From contig CAWGUF010000019.1 of the NCBI GenBank assembly GCA_963825625.1, positions 62,001 to 126,000 of the forward strand: a stretch of 64,000 bases of DNA. The letters run 5' to 3'. Of this stretch, positions 50,533-59,878 are shown piece after piece; position 1 is the first letter of the stretch; each line of letters opens with the position of its first letter. Made by a program: the position numbers and the translations under genes. Below the pieces are notes generated by a model that was not told the origin of the DNA, made no database searches, and saw only the letters and a list, made by a program, of their open reading frames with translations. The stretch is from CAMDPA01 sp963825625 (GTDB taxonomy: Bacteria; Pseudomonadota; Alphaproteobacteria; Rhizobiales; Hyphomicrobiaceae).

Positions 50533-50644
50533 TCAGCTGTTTGGCGCGACACGGGTTCCTCTATCATTGCCGGCGCGCCGGGGCTATGGTCGCGCCGATC
50601 AAAACCCCGCCGACCGTGCACAGCCAGACAGACGAGCAACGCCC

Positions 50645-50896
50645 ATGGCCGACAGCCTTGTCCCGCATCTCGCCAACGACCAGGGTGCGGAAAAGATATT
50701 CATCGGCGTCAAGGAGTTCCAGTGCATGGGCGCGCGCCCGCCGTTCGATCATCCTCATGTGTTTCTGGATATGGGGCAGGATGCGCAGGTGCTGTGCCCC
50801 TACTGCTCGACACTCTACATTCACGACGCCCGCCTGGCCGCCGATGAGACCGCTCCGGAAGGCTGCCTGGTGATAGAGGAGGCGCAGGGCGCCTGA
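50645..50896 (+). CDS. CHCC zinc-finger domain protein
   Basis: Protein of 83 residues of the zf-CHCC family, homologous to the C-terminal part of the mitochondrial complex I accessory subunit NDUFS6. The zinc ligands are the cysteine of EFQCMGARPPFDHPHVFLDMG with one of its histidines and the pair in VLCPYCSTLY. Alphaproteobacterial copies usually stand apart from the nuo operon, as here. ATG 50645 is chosen; earlier codons encode unrelated residues. It is followed by the FAD monooxygenase gene after 53 bases, a neighbourhood common in Hyphomicrobiales. Confidence 0.9.
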   Translation: MADSLVPHLANDQGAEKIFIGVKEFQCMGARPPFDHPHVFLDMGQDAQVLCPYCSTLYIHDARLAADETAPEGCLVIEEAQGA

Positions 50897-50949
50897 AGTC
50901 TTCCGCGCCCCATCGCCCACCGCCCCTGAGCCATTTCTCCCCGTGTCTC

Positions 50950-52131
50950 GTGACTGATGTACGCCCCGTTCTGATTGCAGGTGCCGGCATCGCCGGGCTC
51001 TCGCTGTCGCTGGCGCTCGCCAGACACGGGATGGCGTCGACGATACTGGAGCGTCGGCAGACCCTTTCGGAGGCTGGCGCCGGCATCCAGCTCGGCCCCA
51101 ACGCGGTGCATGTGCTTCGCCGCCTCGGTGTCCTGGAGCATCTTGCCCCATTGGCTGGCCGGCCGCAGGCCATTGCCGTTCGCGACGGTGCCAGCGCCCG
51201 CGGGTTGGGCCGGCTGCCGCTCGGGGCGGAGATGGAGGCGCGTTTTGGCGCGCCTTACATCGTTGCGCATCGTGCCGATTTGCAAACTGCCTTGCTGGCA
51301 GCGGTCCGGGCCGCGCGTCTCATTCGCCTCGTTACCGGTGTTGAGGTTGCCGACTGGCAGGAGCACGACGATGGCGTCGTGCTCGATAACCCGGACGGCC
51401 GCTTCGAGGGCATCGCGCTGGTCGGTGCCGATGGACTTTGGTCGTCGCTGCGGCGGCGCTTGTTTCCGGGCCATCCGCTGACTTATTCCGGCAAGATGGC
51501 CGCGCGCACCGTGATCCCGATGACGGCGGCCGCTGGCATGTTCCAAGCGCTCGAAACCGGCGTCTGGCTGGGCCGGGATGCCCACGTCGTCCATTACCCC
51601 GTGCGGGGGCACCGCGAGATTGCGGTCGTTGCCATCCTCGATGAGACAGTCCCGCGCGAGGGCTGGAGTGGTGAGATCGAGAAGCATGCCGTGCTGGACA
51701 GGCTTTCAAGGTTCAGTCCACAGCTTCTGGAGTTGCTTGGTCAGGGCGAAGATTGGCGGGTGTGGTCGCTATACGATCCGCCTCCGCTGCCCGCCTGGTC
51801 TAAGGGGCGCATCGCGCTGATCGGCGATGCTGCGCATCCGATCCTGCCGTTTCTGGCGCAAGGTGGTGCGATGGCGATCGAGGATGCGGAGACCCTGGCA
51901 GGGTTCATGGCGCGCAGCCGCGATGATCCCGCAGCAGCCTTCACCGCCTGCGAGCAGGCGCGCCGAGCCCGTGTCATACGTGTGCAAACGGCCGCGCGCG
52001 GCAACGGCCGCGTCTATCACTTCACCGGACCGATGGCTATGGCGCGCAACATGGTGCTCAGGACCGTACCGGGCGAGCGTCTGATGCGGCGGTACGACTG
52101 GCTGTATGGCTGGAATGGCGACTTGGGATAG
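50950..52131 (+). CDS. FAD-dependent monooxygenase (salicylate 1-hydroxylase-like)
   Basis: Class A flavoprotein monooxygenase of 393 residues that hydroxylates aromatic substrates with NAD(P)H. The ADP-binding motif is PVLIAGAGIAGLSLSLALARHG. The conserved Asp-Gly is in LVGADGLWSSLRRRL. The second FAD motif is IALIGDAAHPILPFLAQGGAMAIEDA. The sequence is most like 3-hydroxybenzoate 6- and salicylate-hydroxylase groups, but specificity is uncertain. The start is GTG. With the gentisate-dioxygenase-like gene 33 kb away it could form one aromatic pathway, which is speculation. Confidence 0.92.
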   Translation: MTDVRPVLIAGAGIAGLSLSLALARHGMASTILERRQTLSEAGAGIQLGPNAVHVLRRLGVLEHLAPLAGRPQAIAVRDGASARGLGRLPLGAEMEARFGAPYIVAHRADLQTALLAAVRAARLIRLVTGVEVADWQEHDDGVVLDNPDGRFEGIALVGADGLWSSLRRRLFPGHPLTYSGKMAARTVIPMTAAAGMFQALETGVWLGRDAHVVHYPVRGHREIAVVAILDETVPREGWSGEIEKHAVLDRLSRFSPQLLELLGQGEDWRVWSLYDPPPLPAWSKGRIALIGDAAHPILPFLAQGGAMAIEDAETLAGFMARSRDDPAAAFTACEQARRARVIRVQTAARGNGRVYHFTGPMAMARNMVLRTVPGERLMRRYDWLYGWNGDLG

Positions 52132-52170
52132 TGAGCGGCCAGCCGGCCCGGCCGTGGCCTGATGCGGCGA

Positions 52171-52599
52171 TTATGCCATGACCAGATGGTGTTTTTCGAG
52201 CAGGCCGAGCTCGCCACAGCAGTGCAGCAGTCGACCGAGTTGACGGCGGGTCAGCGACGTGAGCCCGGCATCTCTCAGGCTCTCGATGAAATCCAGGTCG
52301 TCGTCCGAACTAAGCTCGAGCCGTTCCTGCCAGCAGCGTTCGATCAGGGCCACCACGCTGAAACCCTCAAAGCTGGTGTAGCGCTGCGCCGCGTTTCGCA
52401 ATTCCACCAGAACCTCGACCTGCCGCGTGCTGAGCGCATCATCCCGCTCGCGGCCAGCCATGCTCTCCAGGAAATCGACTTCCCAGTCCGTCCAAACGAT
52501 TTGTGGATCAGCCTCGCCCAGCTTCAGCAAACCCGCCGCCAATGCACGAGCGGCTTTGGTATCCTCGGCCAGCGATTTCATCGCGCGATGCGAGGTCAT
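52171..52599 (-). CDS. Conserved hypothetical protein, acidic helical
   Basis: Protein of 142 residues without a family I recognise. It is acidic and apparently all-helical, with no signal peptide and no membrane segment. Visible segments include IVWTDWEVDFLESMAGRERD, TRQVEVLVELRNAAQRYTSFEGFSV and LTSLTRRQLGRLLHCCGELG. The ATG has GAGGTGAC six bases upstream, which supports a real gene. It is convergent with the monooxygenase gene and divergent from the ThDP-enzyme gene. Confidence 0.7.
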   Translation of the reverse strand: MTSHRAMKSLAEDTKAARALAAGLLKLGEADPQIVWTDWEVDFLESMAGRERDDALSTRQVEVLVELRNAAQRYTSFEGFSVVALIERCWQERLELSSDDDLDFIESLRDAGLTSLTRRQLGRLLHCCGELGLLEKHHLVMA

Positions 52600-52795
52600 G
52601 GCGTCACCTCGAGTTTGGATATCCTCTGGATAACCTGGGTACAAGCACGGCACAGCTAGTCGATAACACGATTCGGCAGCACCCCCTGCCGCGGCCGTCA
52701 ACTGCCCACACCTCGAGATGGCGCGCTGGCATCTTGTCCATTATTGTCCAGCCTCAAAGCCGGGCAAATCCGGCGGCCGGACCGGGAGAATGCCC

Positions 52796-54496
52796 ATGAA
52801 GAATTATCACGACGGCGGCGAGGCCATCATGGAGGCCTTTCGCAATCTGAAGGTGGACTGCATATTCTCCTCGCCCGGCTCGGAGTGGAGCCCCGTTTGG
52901 GAGGCGATGGCGCGCCAGACGGTCGAGAAGAACCATGGGCCCCAATACATCGACTGCTGGCACGAGAACGTCGCCGTTGACATGGCGATGGGCTACACCG
53001 CCGTAACAGGGCGCATGCAGGCCGTGCTGGTGCATGCCGGCGTCGGTCTCATGCACGGCGCAATGGCCATGCTGACCGCGCGGCAGGCCGAGATTCCCAT
53101 GCTGGTCCTCTCAGGCGAGTCGGTGAGTTTCGGCGACCAGCCTGGCCTCGATATCGAGGCGCAATGGTACTCCGGCGTATCCGTGGGCGGCGCGGACCGG
53201 TTTATCTCTCCCGTCGTCAAGCATGCCGGCCAGGTCACGCATGCCGATACCCTTTACCAGAGCATCATCCGGGGAGGAGAGCTGGCGCGACGCCCGCAGC
53301 AGGGCCCGGTCTACCTCGACATTTCACTGGAGGCGATGCTGCAGGAATGGAAACGGCCGGACACGCTGCGCGAGATCCCGGATGCGCCCCGCCTTGCGCC
53401 CAATGAGACCGACCTGAAGACGGTGGCCAGGCTTGTCGCGGCCGCGAAAAATCCATTCATCGCCGTGCAGGCTGCTGGGCGCGATCCCGACGAGTTCCAC
53501 GCTTTGATCGAACTGGCCGAGGCCTGGGCGCTCCCGGTGGTCGGCTTGTCATCCCTGTTCACCTTCGCACCGTTTCCACAAAGCCACGAGCTTTGGCAGG
53601 GTTGGGGTAACACGGCTTCTTTCGACGAAGCGGACCTGATCCTGCTGGTCGGCGGCACGACACCGTGGTCGCCACCATCGGCGCGTCCCGGCAAGGGGCC
53701 GATCGTCTCGATCGGCTCCAACCCGGTCAAGCATCACCTTGCCTATCAGGTGCTCGGCGCCGATCATTATCTCGAAGGTGATACTGCTCTTGCGCTCAGG
53801 ATGCTGACGAAAGCGGCCAAGCCGGCGAAGACCGATGCCAAGCGCATCGCGGAGCGCAAGCAGCGCTGGGCACGCGCGCATACGGTCATGGTCGAGAAGC
53901 TTGCAGCCGTCGCGGCCAAGGAGCGGGCTGCTCCGGGGATATCGGCCGTCGCGCTGGCCAGCGTCGCCGCCGAGGTGTTTCCCGACGATACGGTTTATGT
54001 CGACGAGACGATTACGCACCGGCCGGTCATGCGCCCGCATCTCAAGCTCGACCAGCCGCAGACCTATTTTCGCGTCACGGGCGGTGCGCTGGGCCAAGGC
54101 ATCGGCTGCACGCTGGGCGTCAAGCTTGCCAACCGCGCACGCCCTGCCGTGCTGTTCGTCGGCGATGGCTCGTTGCTCTATAACCCGGTGCTGCAGGCCC
54201 TTGGCGCCGCTAAGGACTACGACATCCCGATTACCATCGTGGTCTGCAACAACCAGCGCTACGAGGCGATGCGCAAGGGGCACGTGTTCCATTATCCCGA
54301 TGGCGTCTCGGACACGACCAAGGTGCATTTCGGCGTGCACATCAAGGGGCCGGAGTATCAGGACCTGGCGGCCCATTTCGGCTTCCATGGCGTGAAGGCA
54401 GAGACGATGGCGGAGCTCGGGCCGGCGCTGCAATCGGCCATGCAGGCGAACAGCGATGGCAGGACATCTATCGTGAACGTGATGCTGACGAAGTGA
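52796..54496 (+). CDS. Thiamine-diphosphate-dependent enzyme (acetolactate synthase / benzoylformate decarboxylase-like)
   Basis: Protein of 566 residues with the three-domain ThDP fold. The catalytic glutamate is in CWHENVAVDMAMGYTAVTG. The central domain begins near NPFIAVQAAGRDPDEF. The cofactor motif runs from VGDGSLLYNP to VVCNNQRYEAM, with LGQGIGCTLGVKLA before it. This places it in the broad 2-oxoacid decarboxylase/acetolactate-synthase-like group without the acetolactate FAD signature. GGGAG stands seven bases before ATG 52796. Thirteen bases separate its stop from the HAD gene, so the two form a unit. Confidence 0.9.
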   Translation: MKNYHDGGEAIMEAFRNLKVDCIFSSPGSEWSPVWEAMARQTVEKNHGPQYIDCWHENVAVDMAMGYTAVTGRMQAVLVHAGVGLMHGAMAMLTARQAEIPMLVLSGESVSFGDQPGLDIEAQWYSGVSVGGADRFISPVVKHAGQVTHADTLYQSIIRGGELARRPQQGPVYLDISLEAMLQEWKRPDTLREIPDAPRLAPNETDLKTVARLVAAAKNPFIAVQAAGRDPDEFHALIELAEAWALPVVGLSSLFTFAPFPQSHELWQGWGNTASFDEADLILLVGGTTPWSPPSARPGKGPIVSIGSNPVKHHLAYQVLGADHYLEGDTALALRMLTKAAKPAKTDAKRIAERKQRWARAHTVMVEKLAAVAAKERAAPGISAVALASVAAEVFPDDTVYVDETITHRPVMRPHLKLDQPQTYFRVTGGALGQGIGCTLGVKLANRARPAVLFVGDGSLLYNPVLQALGAAKDYDIPITIVVCNNQRYEAMRKGHVFHYPDGVSDTTKVHFGVHIKGPEYQDLAAHFGFHGVKAETMAELGPALQSAMQANSDGRTSIVNVMLTK

Positions 54497-54509
54497 GGCG
54501 GAGACCCTG

Positions 54510-55229
54510 ATGGCTGACGCAACCGAGGTGAAAGCCTTGTTGTTCGACGTGTTCGGAACCGTCGTCGATTGGCGCGGCAGCGTTGCGCGTGAGTTGGCCG
54601 CATTCGGAGCAGCACGCGGATTGGACCGCGATTGGACGGAACTGGCCGACGACTGGCGCGGGCTTTACCATCCGTCGATGGAGGAGGTCAGCTCAGGCCG
54701 CAGGCCGTGGACCATCCTCGATGTCTTGCATCGCGAAAGCCTGCAGATGGTGCTGAGCCGGCATGCAATCGACGGGGTTTGCGAGGCCGAGCTCGATCAT
54801 CTCACCTGCGCCTGGCACCGCCTCGATCCGTGGCCCGACAGTGTTGCAGGGCTCACGCGCCTGAAGTCGAGCTACATCATCGGCACCTTGTCCAATGGCA
54901 ATGTCGGCCTGCTGACCCGCATGGCAAAATGGGGAGGGCTGCCCTGGGATGTCGTGCTGAGTGCAGAAACGGCCCAGGCCTACAAGCCCACGCCCCAATC
55001 ATATCTGCGCAATGCGCAACTGCTGAACCTCGAACCGTTCCAGGTCATGCTGGTCGCTGCCCACAACCGTGACCTGCAAGCTGCCTCTGCGGTTGGGTTG
55101 CGCACGGGGTTCGTCGTCCGCCCGAACGAGCATGGTCCGGCACAAACCCGCGACCTGGCAGCCGAAGGCGACTGGGATGTGGTTGCCGACAGCTTCCTCG
55201 ATCTCGCCGACAAGCTGGGCTGCCGATAA
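54510..55229 (+). CDS. Haloacid dehalogenase type II-like hydrolase
   Basis: HAD-superfamily enzyme of 239 residues, L-2-haloacid dehalogenase subgroup. Nucleophile Asp lies in LLFDVFGTVVDWRGS. Motif II is in IGTLSNGNVGL. The conserved lysine is in AQAYKPTPQSYLRNAQLL, and the acidic motif is replaced in the usual way by MLVAAHNRDLQAA. It could dehalogenate short haloacids or be a phosphatase. It is tightly linked to the ThDP gene, suggesting a common substrate pathway. Confidence 0.9.
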   Translation: MADATEVKALLFDVFGTVVDWRGSVARELAAFGAARGLDRDWTELADDWRGLYHPSMEEVSSGRRPWTILDVLHRESLQMVLSRHAIDGVCEAELDHLTCAWHRLDPWPDSVAGLTRLKSSYIIGTLSNGNVGLLTRMAKWGGLPWDVVLSAETAQAYKPTPQSYLRNAQLLNLEPFQVMLVAAHNRDLQAASAVGLRTGFVVRPNEHGPAQTRDLAAEGDWDVVADSFLDLADKLGCR

Positions 55230-55289
55230 GCCAGTCGCGGCTCGACCCGAGGCTCCCCGTTCCCAAAGTGCGACGGCGGTATGCCAAGT

Positions 55290-56226
55290 CTATCTGATCG
55301 GCACCTTCAGCCTGAGCTGGCTGTTGACATGGCGTTGCGAGGCGTCGAGGTCTTCGACGTTCGTTGTCACGCTCAGCGAATAGCGGTCGGCATCGTCGAA
55401 TTTGACCCCGGCGCCCGCCGACCGGGTCGCCGACTTGCCGTCGGGCGCTGCCGCACCGAAGTCGATCTCGTCCTTGTACGTCACGAACGGCTCCAGCGTA
55501 CGGCCGCCCTCCAGCTGCAATGGTCTGCTGACGTGCGGCGCCAGCGTGATCGTATCCTTCTGCACAAAGCCGCCGGCGCCCTCGGTGAGCCCGCGCTTGA
55601 TCGTCACGCTCGGTGCGACCTTCACCTTGCCGATGCTGAGATTGCTTTTGATGCGGGCCGACAACCCGCCTTCCTGGTTGTCATAGGCTTGGCCAGCAAC
55701 CGCGCCGCCTGTCTTGCCCCACCCTGCCTCGGCTTCGAGCTTCAGATGCGGCGACGGCGTGTAGCCGAGGTGCGCGCCGATTGTGCGGCTTTCACGCTGG
55801 ATGAGGCCGCGTTGCTGCGCCATATCCTGGGCCTCTGCCTTGACGCCCACGCGGCCATTGCGGCCAAGGCGGTAGTCTGCACCGACGGCACCCTTCGCAG
55901 CCGTCGTGCCATCGTCGATATCGGCTCCGCCCTCGACTTTGCGCCACACATCGAGACGCCGCGCGCGGCTCAGCCAACGCCGGTTGAGCAGGCGCGGAAG
56001 GTGTGGCTCGCATCCGCCCATCATAGGTCGATGCATCAGGTGGCAGCTTGAGCGGCGGCGCGAGATTTTCCAGCGCGATTTCGGGCGCCTGTGCAATGCA
56101 CGTGCTGAAGCTGTTTGCGCTGCCTTCGCCTTCGCATTCGGCTGCGTTGCCGGATGCGGCGAGGCAGGCCGCCGCACCTAGACCAGCAAGCAGTGCGATG
56201 AGCGTGCGCGTGGTCGGATGAAGCAT
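55290..56226 (-). CDS. Exported beta-rich (barrel-like) hypothetical protein, frameshifted as sequenced
   Basis: The first frame gives a signal peptide (TLIALLAGLGAAACLAASGNA), CEGEGSANSFSTC, and a Pro-rich part to QPALAEPR. One extra base near 55965 then shifts the frame, and the next frame continues LDVWRKVEGGADIDDGTTAAK, YRLGRNGRVGVKAEAQ, LGYTPSPHLKLEAEAGWG and further alternating strands, ending VNSQLRLKVPIR. Restored length is about 311 residues. The strand pattern suggests an outer-membrane or surface barrel. I do not recognise the family. ATG 56226 has AGGAG upstream; a GTG at 56232 is too close to it. Confidence 0.68.
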
Positions 56227-56391
56227 GGTCACTCCTACGAACTGGAGCCTTGCCGCGATCTCTGTTGCGGCATGCCCTAGCCGTGAATTTTGGTGATCAT
56301 GCGACGATGGAAAGCCTCGCGACGATGATAACGCATTGATGTTTCGATTTATTTCAGTGTTGCGCCGGCTGCGACTTCCACTCGTGACGCT

Positions 56392-57783
56392 TCAGTTGAC
56401 CCCTGCTTTCGCCAGGATGTCGCGCACCCGTGCCCGCTGCTCGTCGGAGATCGAGAGCCGCGTCGCGAAGTCCCGGTCGTCGGGTCGGGTGGCATCGATG
56501 CCCATCTTCGTCAGGGTGTAGGTTTTCGGGTCGGACGTCGGATCGAGGATGGCACCCTTGGCGCCGTGGATGAGGTGGATGTCCTTGTCCGCCTGCACGC
56601 GCGTCGCGACCGCCCACATCACGTCCTCCAGGCTGAAGATGTCGACATCCTCGTCCACCACGATGACGTACTTGGAGTAGAACTCGGTGCCGAGTGCCGC
56701 CATGATGGCCTGCTGCGGCTCGCCCGGCGACGTCTTTTTCATTTGAATGAAGACCATGAACCCGCCGCATGTGTTGTGCGGCACGTGGACGGAGCGCACA
56801 TTCGGCAGATTGCGGCGCAGTGTGTTCAGGATCTCGCCTTCGCGCGTGATGCACGAGACCAGGATGTGGTCCTGCGACATGCCCGACACGACGCTGTGGT
56901 ACATCGCATCCTTCCGCATGCGGACGCGCTTTGCCACGAGGATGTTCTCCGTCGAGCGGAACGACGCATACCCCGTGAACTCGCTGAACGGTCCCTCCGG
57001 CTCGTGCTCGCTTGCCAGGATCTCGCCTTCGATGATGATCTCCGCGCCGGCCGGCACCTCGAGCTCGGATGGGCCCAGCCGTGTCACGCGATAGGGTTCG
57101 CCGAACAGGCCGCCGATGATCTCGAACTTCCTCACGTGCGGGGGGTAGGCGTAGACCATCGAGCCCATGTAGTGCAGCGGATGGATGCCGAGCGCGACCG
57201 CTACCTTCAGGTTCTCCCCCTTGGCCGCGGCCCGGCGATGGAACTCCCACATGCGCCGGCGCGAGTGAAGCGAAACGCCGAGCTTGTTCTTTCCCTTCAG
57301 CATCAGGCGATGGAAGCCGGTGGTATCGACGCCGGTTTCAGGATCGCGCGCGGTGATCTGCCCGGCCGTGATGTAGGGCGCGGCATCGATATCGAAATGC
57401 AGTGGGATCGGAAGTGCCGTGAGGTCTATGTCGTCGCCTTCCAGCGTCACCTCCTGCCATGCCGCCTCCCGTACGACCTCGACCGGCGTATAGTGCGTGC
57501 AGCGTTCCCTGAAGGCATTGGGCAACTCCTGCGGGGTCACGCCGAGCGCATGGCCGAGCAGCTTGCGGCTGCCAGCGATATTGGTGACCACCGGCATGTC
57601 CGAGCCCTCGACATTCTCGAAGATGACGAGCGGGCTCTTGCCCATGCGCTCCAACTCATAGACCAGCGAGGTGATGTCGAGGTGCGTTCTGACCGGCGCC
57701 TTTATTCGCAGCACCTCCTCCGGCATTGCTGCCTCCACCGAGGCGATGAAGGCGCGCATGCTCTGCGTATCGTTGGCGGTCAT
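56392..57783 (-). CDS. UbiD family (de)carboxylase
   Basis: Prenylated-FMN-dependent reversible decarboxylase of 463 residues. The catalytic acid network is in EHEPEGPFSEFTGY. FMN/metal-binding parts include GFHRLMLKGKNKLGVSLHS and VALGIHPLHYMGSM. The end SDPKTYTLTKMGIDATRPDD is typical. It acts on aromatic or alpha,beta-unsaturated acids, not necessarily in ubiquinone synthesis. No UbiX prenyltransferase is adjacent, so cofactor supply must come from elsewhere. It stands alone on the minus strand. Confidence 0.93.
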   Translation of the reverse strand: MTANDTQSMRAFIASVEAAMPEEVLRIKAPVRTHLDITSLVYELERMGKSPLVIFENVEGSDMPVVTNIAGSRKLLGHALGVTPQELPNAFRERCTHYTPVEVVREAAWQEVTLEGDDIDLTALPIPLHFDIDAAPYITAGQITARDPETGVDTTGFHRLMLKGKNKLGVSLHSRRRMWEFHRRAAAKGENLKVAVALGIHPLHYMGSMVYAYPPHVRKFEIIGGLFGEPYRVTRLGPSELEVPAGAEIIIEGEILASEHEPEGPFSEFTGYASFRSTENILVAKRVRMRKDAMYHSVVSGMSQDHILVSCITREGEILNTLRRNLPNVRSVHVPHNTCGGFMVFIQMKKTSPGEPQQAIMAALGTEFYSKYVIVVDEDVDIFSLEDVMWAVATRVQADKDIHLIHGAKGAILDPTSDPKTYTLTKMGIDATRPDDRDFATRLSISDEQRARVRDILAKAGVN

Positions 57784-57953
57784 TATGGTCCTCGCGGGTC
57801 AGTTCGCTGTTCAGGCCGGGCAGGTTGGCACGGAATGGGACAGCTCGCCACTCTCCGGCCGCGCTGATGAGGATGCCTGACCACGGTGCGACACCATAGC
57901 TGCACCGCCTTGGTCGGCACCCCGTGACTTTCTTGGCTTCCATCTAACGCGAA

Positions 57954-57985
57954 GCGGCAGGTCCCGGATTGAGGGGACCTGCCGC
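57954..57985 (-). terminator. Strong hairpin after htpX
   Basis: A perfect 12-base stem gcggcaggtccc/gggacctgccgc with an eight-base loop, about 40 bases beyond the htpX stop. It lacks a good T-tract, so it may be a terminator or an mRNA-stabilising 3' hairpin. Confidence 0.65.
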
Positions 57986-58024
57986 GGGTAGACCGATCTG
58001 CAGACCGCAGCTGTTCGCTTTGTC

Positions 58025-58897
58025 CTATCGGCCGAGCCTCTGGAGCGCGGCGATGCGGTCCTCGATAGGCGGATGCGTTGAGAACAGGGCCATCATGCCG
58101 GGTGTATTGCCGATGCCTGCCGCCTGTATGCTCTGCGGCAGCGCCCCGGGGTCGACTTGGCCCAGGGTAGCAAGCGCGCTGATCATGCTGTTGGGCTGGC
58201 CCATGTATTGCGCGGCCGCGGCGTCGGCCCGGAACTCGCGCTGGCGGGAGAACCAGGCGACGATCATGGAGGCGAGTATGCCGAACGCGATCTGGCAGAC
58301 GATCGAGGTAACGAAGTAGCCGATGCCTTGCCCATTGCCATCCTTGTTGATCGCCTTGTCGACGAGGTAGCCGACAATGCGGGATAAGAAGACCACGAAC
58401 GTGTTCACTACGCCCTGGATCAGCGTCATGGTCACCATGTCGCCGTTGGCGATGTGGGCGACCTCGTGCGCCAGCACGGCTTCCACTTCTTCATGGTTCA
58501 TGGTTTGCAGCAGCCCGGTCGAGACCGCAACCAGCGCTGAGTTCTTGAAGGCGCCGGTGGCGAACGCATTCGGCTCACCCTCGTAGATTGCTACCTCCGG
58601 CGTCCTGATGCCGGCTCGCTGGGACAACTGGGCTACGGTGTCGACCAGCCACTGCTCATCGGCATTGCCTGGCTGGCTTATCACGACCGCTCCGGTTTGC
58701 CATTTGGCCATCGGCTTGGAGATCAGCAGGGAAATGATCGCGCCGGAGAAGCCGATGATGGCGGAGAGCGTCAGCAACGCGCCGAAGTTGATGCCATTCT
58801 GGTCTGCGATGCGCCCGACGCCCAGCACGCTGATCAGGATGGTTATGACGACCATCACAGCGATATTCGTCGCAACGAACAATGCGATGCGCTTCAT
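58025..58897 (-). CDS. htpX: HtpX membrane metalloprotease
   Basis: Zinc endopeptidase of the inner membrane that degrades misfolded membrane proteins (M48 family). Two N-terminal membrane helices (ALFVATNIAVMVVITIL and ALLTLSAIIGFSGAIISLL) are followed by the zinc motif HEVAH at 144-148 and the third ligand region REFRADAAAAQYMG. The end HPPIEDRIAALQRL is diagnostic. It is 290 residues from ATG 58897. No ribosome-binding site stands out before it, so the in-frame extension to 58975 cannot be fully excluded. Confidence 0.96.
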   Translation of the reverse strand: MKRIALFVATNIAVMVVITILISVLGVGRIADQNGINFGALLTLSAIIGFSGAIISLLISKPMAKWQTGAVVISQPGNADEQWLVDTVAQLSQRAGIRTPEVAIYEGEPNAFATGAFKNSALVAVSTGLLQTMNHEEVEAVLAHEVAHIANGDMVTMTLIQGVVNTFVVFLSRIVGYLVDKAINKDGNGQGIGYFVTSIVCQIAFGILASMIVAWFSRQREFRADAAAAQYMGQPNSMISALATLGQVDPGALPQSIQAAGIGNTPGMMALFSTHPPIEDRIAALQRLGR

Positions 58898-59151
58898 CTT
58901 GGTAATCCGGTTGTTGAGGTTGCTGTTGTGTCGGTCACTGTCGGACCGGGCAGCCAGCTTGTGCTCGCCGCCCAATGCCCACCACTACGTTGTTTACCCG
59001 ACCCAGGGCCGATTTGTCTCGATCATTCCGGTGACAGGTTATTGATATGTGTCGGTTGTCTGGCAGGTAGGGCTCGGCCAGCCCGCACGCTCTGTCTCGG
59101 AGCCAATCCCTTCCTGCCACGGTGCCGCGCGCACGTTCTGCCTGCCGCCGG

Positions 59152-59418
59152 TCAGCGGGCTTTGCTCAGTCTTCCGATTTCGGCTTTGAGCGCAACCGCC
59201 TCCGGGGTGCGGTCATGACAAAGTGATGCAGCTACCTGATACTTCGCTGTGGCAAAATCGTTTTCCGCAAGCGCCATCCTGGCTTTCTGGACGTGGTATT
59301 CGGCGAAGCGTCCGGCGTCGAGGAGATCAAGCAGGGACGCTGGCGTTTGCGCACCGCCGGCGGAAGGCGCCTGATCGACTGCGGCTGTCGCGGTGTCTGC
59401 CTTGGTCATGACGCTCAT
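59152..59418 (-). CDS. Small hypothetical helical protein
   Basis: 88 residues: an Ala/Thr/Ser-rich start, then a helical repeat-like segment, LLDLLDAGRFAEYHVQKARM and AENDFATAKYQVAASLCHD, that looks like one degenerate TPR-like pair. GGAG lies upstream of the ATG. I do not recognise it. It is on the htpX strand but 250 bases upstream. Confidence 0.6.
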   Translation of the reverse strand: MSVMTKADTATAAVDQAPSAGGAQTPASLLDLLDAGRFAEYHVQKARMALAENDFATAKYQVAASLCHDRTPEAVALKAEIGRLSKAR

Positions 59419-59878
59419 TCAGGGGCTCCATTGTGCTCTGGCAATCGAGATGCGCGGACTGGAACGGCTATTAGATGAGATCGAGGGGCTGGTGCTGCCA
59501 ATCGGAATTCTGGTTGTCTTTGATAGGAATTGCCCGGCGTCCCGCTGCCTGGCAGGACAATCTGGGCCCGCCCGGATGAGCCGCCGGATCGGGATGTTTG
59601 GCATTTGGTTCGCAGTCACCCAGCGCCATGCCCCGAGGCGCGCCGGCTCCGGTTACCGAGCAATAGAAAGCCTCCAACCTTGAGGAGCGCCATGGGTGTC
59701 AATTGACGCGCCGTCACCGGTGGCCTGGGAACATGCCCGTCTCGTGGAGGAGTGACACCAGCGTGACTGCCCGAACGGCGGTCAATCAGCCTGGAGATCT
59801 GGCAGTTGCACCCTGTCGCGCTCGCCGGTTCCGTGTGCTAGCCTTCAAACCGAATTCAGCCTCGGAAGGAGCCCTGAC
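59419..59878. other. Intergenic region, nothing supported
   Basis: About 460 bases between the small helical-protein gene and the amidohydrolase gene. It contains a short palindrome tgtcaattgac near 59698 and no convincing frame or hairpin terminator. Confidence 0.4.

Noticed and set aside
56566..57867. 433-codon plus-strand frame opposite the UbiD-like gene
   Set aside because: The UbiD active-site motif on the minus strand is unambiguous; the opposite frame has no recognisable domain.
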